A stretch of DNA of 34,525 nucleotides, from positions 1 through 34,525 of the forward strand of contig JAGWSF010000155.1 of NCBI GenBank assembly GCA_028876385.1, read 5' to 3'. This document shows positions 31,231 through 34,525 of the stretch, piece by piece; position 1 is the first letter of the stretch; each line of letters begins with the position of its first letter. The position numbers and the translations under genes are program-made. This DNA comes from Acidobacteriota bacterium. Lineage in GTDB: Bacteria; Actinomycetota; Acidimicrobiia; Acidimicrobiales; Palsa-688. The notes beneath the pieces were generated by a model. The model was not told where the DNA came from. It saw only the letters and a program-made list of their open reading frames with translations, and did not search any database.

Positions 31231-32511
31231 TCAGGGTGTCTGGCACCGGTGCATGTCCTCCTCGAACCTCGGGTAGCTCGTGGCCACCGACTCCCAACCG
31301 TTGATGCGCACCGGGGCGGTGCCGGTCAGGCCGGCCACGGCCAGGGACATGGCCACCCGGTGGTCGCCCATCGAGTCCACCTGCCCTCCGGTGAGAGGCC
31401 GGTTCGAGCCGCGCACCTCGAGACCGTCGGGTCGACCCTCGACGTGGACTCCCACGGCGCTGAGGGCGGCGACCATCGATTCGATGCGGTCGCTCTCTTT
31501 GACCCTGAGCTCGGCGGCGTCTCGGAAGACGGTCGTGCCGGCGGCGGCCGACGCGGCCACCGCCAGGGCCGGGATCTCGTCGATGAGGCCCGGGATCTCA
31601 GCCCCGCCGACCTCGGTGGCGGTCAGGCTGCTGGTCCGGGCCCGGATGTCGGCCACCGTCGTCGCCGGGTCCGGGTCGACCAGCTCCACGTCGGCGCCCA
31701 TGCGGCGCAGGACGTCCAGGAACCCGGCCCGGTGGGGTCCGACATACACCCGCTCGACGGTCAGGTCGCTGCCGGGTACCAGGCAGGCGGCCACTACCCA
31801 GAACGCCGCCTGGGAGGGGTCTCCGGGCACGGCCCAGTCCACGGGCTGCACCTGTCCGGGGTGGACGGTGACGGCGCCGGCCCCGTCGCTTTCGACCCGG
31901 ATACCGCACGCCGCCAGCATCTGCTCGGTGTGGGCCCGGGTGGGCAGCTTCTCCCGGACCGTGGTCGGGCCGGCGGCGCCCACACCGGCGAGCAGGACGG
32001 CGCCTTTCACCTGGGCGCTCGGCACCGGCAGCTCGTAGTCGATGCCCCGGAGGTGCCCGCCACGTACCACCAGGGGGGGCAGCGTGGCCCCGGCCCGACC
32101 GTCGATGCGGGCCCCCATCAGCTGCAACGGGGCCACCACCCGCCCCATGGGCCGCCGGGCGATGGAGCGGTCCCCGGTGAGGATGGCCAGACCGTCGAGG
32201 GTCGCGGCCCAGCCGGCCATGAGGCGGATACCGGTACCCGAGTTGCCGACGTCTATCACCGTGTCGGGCTCGTGGCGGTCGCCACCTTCGACGATCAGGT
32301 CCGAGGCGTCGGCGGTCACCCGCGCCCCGAACGCCTCCACGGCCCGGCGGGTGGCGACCACATCGGCCCCGTCGGACAGGCCGCTGATCCGGCTCGGACC
32401 GGCGGCCAGGGCCGACAGGAGAAGGGCCCGGTGGGAGATGGACTTGTCGCCCGGGACCCGGAGGCGGCCCCGCAGGCCCCCCTCGGCCGGTAGCACCGTG
32501 AACGAGCTCAT
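31231..32511 (-). CDS. aroA: 3-phosphoshikimate 1-carboxyvinyltransferase (EPSP synthase)
   Basis: 426 residues, ATG 32511, overlapping tyrA by 4 nt. Motifs: GDKSISHRALLLSALAAG, VGNSGTGIRLMAG, RPMGRVVAPLQLMGARI, SAQVKGAVLLAG, DPSQAAFWVVAACL, GLIDEIPALAVAA and ELRVKESDRIESM, covering the shikimate-3-phosphate and PEP sites. Sixth step of the shikimate pathway. LMAGWAATLDG has Ala and no insertion in the loop usually linked to glyphosate sensitivity; I do not assign a class. Confidence 0.95.
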   Translation of the reverse strand: MSSFTVLPAEGGLRGRLRVPGDKSISHRALLLSALAAGPSRISGLSDGADVVATRRAVEAFGARVTADASDLIVEGGDRHEPDTVIDVGNSGTGIRLMAGWAATLDGLAILTGDRSIARRPMGRVVAPLQLMGARIDGRAGATLPPLVVRGGHLRGIDYELPVPSAQVKGAVLLAGVGAAGPTTVREKLPTRAHTEQMLAACGIRVESDGAGAVTVHPGQVQPVDWAVPGDPSQAAFWVVAACLVPGSDLTVERVYVGPHRAGFLDVLRRMGADVELVDPDPATTVADIRARTSSLTATEVGGAEIPGLIDEIPALAVAASAAAGTTVFRDAAELRVKESDRIESMVAALSAVGVHVEGRPDGLEVRGSNRPLTGGQVDSMGDHRVAMSLAVAGLTGTAPVRINGWESVATSYPRFEEDMHRCQTP

Positions 32512-33602
32512 GGGCCGAGGTGACGCAAAGAGGAGCGGTAGTCGCGCTCGTGGAGGGCCTGGCGTACCGCCCCGGCGGCCGCCCGGTCGACGATCATCAC
32601 CAGAACGCCCCTTTCGCCCTCCGCGCTGTGGGCGATCTCGAGGTCGTAGATGTTGACGCCCATCTCCCCGAGCAGGGTAGTCACCTCGGCCAGCACCCCG
32701 GGCCGGTCCGGTACCGGCACCCGCAGTTCGACCGCTTCCTCGGGGGACGCCACGCCCGCCGGCAGGTTCACCCGGGCGTGGCGGGCCCGCTCGAGCAGGA
32801 CCAGTAGGGCGTCCCGGTCGCGCCCGGCGACCAGGTCCCGCACCCGGGCCAGGGCGTCGAGGAGCCGGTCGAGTACCTCCAGGATGCCGTCACGGTTCTC
32901 GGCGCACACGTCGGGCCAGATGGACGCCTCGCCGGCGGCGATGCGGGTCATGTCCCGGAAGCCGCCGGCCGCCAGGCGTAGGAGGGTGGCGTGCTCGAGG
33001 GCGGTGTCGGCGGCCAGGTTCATCAGGGTGGCGGCGGTCAGGTGGGGCACGTGGGAGACCATGGCCACCAGGTCGTCGTGGCGCCGGGCCGGTAGTTCCA
33101 CCACGTTGGCCCCGATCCCGGTCACCGCGGAGCGGACCGTGGTGAAAGCCACCGGGTCGGTGTGCGGCTCGGGGGTCAGAACCCAGGTGGCCCCCTCGAA
33201 CATCTCGGCGTCGGACCCCTCGACTCCCTCCTGCTCGGAGCCGGCCATCGGGTGCCCTCCGACGAAGCGGGGGTCGGTGACGGCTCGCACCACCGGGCTC
33301 TTGACCCCGGCCACGTCGGTGACGACGGCGCCGGGGTGGCGGTGCAGGGCCTCGGTCGCAGCGTCGGGGACGGCCCCCGCGGGGACGGCCACGAACACCA
33401 CATCGGCGTCGGGGTCGAGCCCGCTCCGGTCGGCCGCGCCGAGCTCGACGGCGCGCGCCGACCGGGCCGGGTCGAGGTCGTGACCGGTTACCCACCACCC
33501 CTGGCGCCTCAGGGCGGCCCCGATGGAGCCACCGATTAGCCCCGTGCCGATGATCTGAGCCCGGTTGGTTCGCTCGGGTCTACTCGCTGCGCTTGACGGC
33601 AC
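32508..33602 (-). CDS. tyrA: Prephenate dehydrogenase with C-terminal ACT domain
   Basis: 364 residues from GTG 33602, which overlaps rluB by 23 nt; no other start exists between the rluB stop and the NAD(P) motif. Rossmann motif IIGTGLIGGSIGAALR with GHDLDP after strand 2, then VFVAVPAGAVPD, DVAGVKSPV, GGHPMAGSEQEG, and the catalytic-region VSHVPHLTAATLMNLA. The C-terminal domain (about 290-364; VPDRPGVLAEVTTLLGEMGVNIYDLEIAHSAEG) is an ACT domain, suggesting feedback by tyrosine. It supplies 4-hydroxyphenylpyruvate for tyrosine. Confidence 0.93.
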   Translation of the reverse strand: MPSSAASRPERTNRAQIIGTGLIGGSIGAALRRQGWWVTGHDLDPARSARAVELGAADRSGLDPDADVVFVAVPAGAVPDAATEALHRHPGAVVTDVAGVKSPVVRAVTDPRFVGGHPMAGSEQEGVEGSDAEMFEGATWVLTPEPHTDPVAFTTVRSAVTGIGANVVELPARRHDDLVAMVSHVPHLTAATLMNLAADTALEHATLLRLAAGGFRDMTRIAAGEASIWPDVCAENRDGILEVLDRLLDALARVRDLVAGRDRDALLVLLERARHARVNLPAGVASPEEAVELRVPVPDRPGVLAEVTTLLGEMGVNIYDLEIAHSAEGERGVLVMIVDRAAAGAVRQALHERDYRSSLRHLGP

Positions 33603-34455
33603 GGCGGGCGAGCCTACGTGACGGGCCGGCGGTGGCCCGCTCCAGCTCCCGCACCTCTTCCTGGTCGAGGGGCCGCCACTCCCCCGGTCTCAGCCCACCG
33701 GTGCGCAGCGGGCCGATGCGGGTGCGCACCAGCCGCCGCACCGGGTGGCCGACGGCCTCCGTCATGCGCCGCACCTGGCGGTTGCGACCCTCGTGGATGG
33801 TGATGCGCAGGACGTCGGGGGCGACCTGCGACACCCGGGCCGGGGCCGTCGGTCCGTCGTCGAGCTCCACCCCTTGGCGCAGGCGGCGCAGAGCCCCCGG
33901 CGAGGGCGAGCCCTCCACGTGGGCCAGGTATTCCTTGTCCACCCCGAAGCTGGGGTGGGTCATCCGGTGGGCCAGCTCCCCGTCGTTGGTGAGCAGGAGC
34001 AGGCCCTCGGTCGAGGCGTCCAACCGCCCGACAGGAAACACCCGGGGGGTGGTCGGCACGAGGTCCACCACCGTCGGGCGACCCTGGGGATCGGACACCG
34101 TCGACACCACCCCGGCCGGCTTGTTGAGCAGGTAGTACACCAGGTCGGGGTCGGTACCCACAGGTGTCCCGTCCACCGTGATGCGGTCCCGTCGAGCGTC
34201 GACCCGCCGTCCGAGCACGGCCACCTCGCCGTTGACCTGGACCCGCCCCTCGGCGATCAGCTCTTCGGCCGCCCGGCGGCTGGCCACGCCGGCCGCGGCC
34301 AGGATCTTCTGCAGGCGCTCCCCGGGGGGACTCGCAGGGCGGTCAGATGTTTCGGACAGGGTCGCCGCCGTCCTCTCCGCCGGAGTCGCCCGGGTCTCCG
34401 TAGTCGCTTCGGTCGTCGGCGACATCGGAGCCGGGACCGGGTTCAGCCGCCTCAT
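33580..34455 (-). CDS. rluB: 23S rRNA pseudouridine synthase, RluB family
   Basis: Up to 291 residues from ATG 34455; ATG 34425 is the other candidate, and neither has a good ribosome site. A Thr/Pro/Ala-rich disordered N-terminus of about 45 residues is followed by an S4 RNA-binding domain (ERLQKILAAAGVASRRAAEELI) and the synthase domain: YYLLNKPAGVVST, VGRLDASTEGLLLLTNDG (catalytic Asp), DKEYLAHVEG and HEGRNRQVRRMTEAVGHPV. It modifies 23S rRNA. Its N-terminal coding part overlaps the end of the preceding gene by 83-113 nt. Confidence 0.92.
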   Translation of the reverse strand: MRRLNPVPAPMSPTTEATTETRATPAERTAATLSETSDRPASPPGERLQKILAAAGVASRRAAEELIAEGRVQVNGEVAVLGRRVDARRDRITVDGTPVGTDPDLVYYLLNKPAGVVSTVSDPQGRPTVVDLVPTTPRVFPVGRLDASTEGLLLLTNDGELAHRMTHPSFGVDKEYLAHVEGSPSPGALRRLRQGVELDDGPTAPARVSQVAPDVLRITIHEGRNRQVRRMTEAVGHPVRRLVRTRIGPLRTGGLRPGEWRPLDQEEVRELERATAGPSRRLARRAVKRSE

Positions 34456-34525
34456 CCCCGCTCGCGGGGACCGAGCGATCGGCTCGCAGGCTGTGCTCCA
34501 AGGCGTCCATGATTTCCGGGCCGGG
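34343..34525 (-). CDS. C-terminal end of an upstream gene, probably scpB
   Basis: 60 residues plus stop, open to the window edge, reading PGPEIMDALEHSLR and then an acidic Gly/Asp-rich tail ending DPVRNI. No domain is complete. In Actinobacteria scpB (condensin-associated segregation protein) directly precedes rluB, and a variable tail after its winged-helix domain is usual, so scpB is the best guess from position. The frame has mostly G/C third bases but so does the overlapping rluB frame, so coding is probable, not certain. Confidence 0.5.
   Translation of the reverse strand, partial: PGPEIMDALEHSLRADRSVPASGDEAAEPGPGSDVADDRSDYGDPGDSGGEDGGDPVRNI

Noticed and set aside
31249..32493. 414-codon open frame opposite aroA
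   Set aside because: Antisense shadow; the aroA frame carries every EPSP synthase motif.

Overview
This is high-GC DNA (roughly 70% G+C by eye) from an actinobacterium, most likely the class Acidimicrobiia. The evidence is the mix of GTG and TTG starts, dense 1-8 nt gene overlaps, the order gcvH - FHA(GarA-like) - merR - DUF151 - merR - gcvT/gcvP known from Actinobacteria, the order scpB - rluB - tyrA - aroA - cmk, and a secreted protein built of 42-residue 'GYW / DGGVFSFGDA' repeats followed by a CAP-like domain, a build I associate with Acidimicrobiia. The class is inferred; no rRNA is present.

Region 1 (1-10.2 kb) is a carbohydrate region. Leftward run a glycogen-debranching-type glycosidase and, directly after its stop codon, an uncharacterised protein cut by the window edge. 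Rightward run five genes each joined to the next by a 4-nt overlap: a GH63-like glucosidase, a GMC oxidoreductase with a four-cysteine cluster, a dihydrolipoamide-dehydrogenase-like flavoprotein, a haloarchaeal-type glucose 1-dehydrogenase and an aquaporin-family channel. The natural reading is a cassette that frees sugar from a polymer or oligosaccharide and oxidises it. The 87-bp divergent region holds two inverted repeats that could be an operator. This cassette is the best candidate for an undescribed system.

Region 2 (10.2-18.8 kb) begins with a lone tyrosine recombinase. It continues leftward with the glycine cleavage system (gcvH, gcvT, split gcvPA/gcvPB) and an embedded regulatory block: a GarA-like FHA protein with an extra zinc ribbon, two MerR regulators and a DUF151 nuclease-like protein. 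In mycobacteria GarA controls 2-oxoglutarate and glutamate flux, so a link between glycine breakdown and nitrogen/carbon signalling is plausible.

Region 3 (18.8-24.3 kb) has, leftward, a mannose-1-phosphate guanylyltransferase fused to a phosphomannomutase-like domain lacking its catalytic motifs, a PgsA-type phosphatidyltransferase and a DUF4333-like membrane-anchored protein. Rightward is a small Nfu-type Fe-S protein. Then come tRNA-Pro(GGG), a small zinc-ribbon membrane protein and a membrane-bound PP2C/SpoIIE phosphatase, all leftward.

Region 4 (24.3-34.5 kb) carries der and a DUF512 radical-SAM protein leftward, then the secreted repeat/CAP protein and ispH rightward. A leftward operon follows: scpB(end) - rluB - tyrA - aroA - cmk - plsC, joining chromosome segregation, ribosome modification, aromatic amino-acid synthesis, CMP phosphorylation and phospholipid synthesis.

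Two promoter patterns stand out. Several genes have a TANNNT hexamer 6-8 nt before the start codon, as expected for leaderless mRNAs. The secreted repeat protein is preceded by a near-consensus sigma-28 (FliA/WhiG) promoter.
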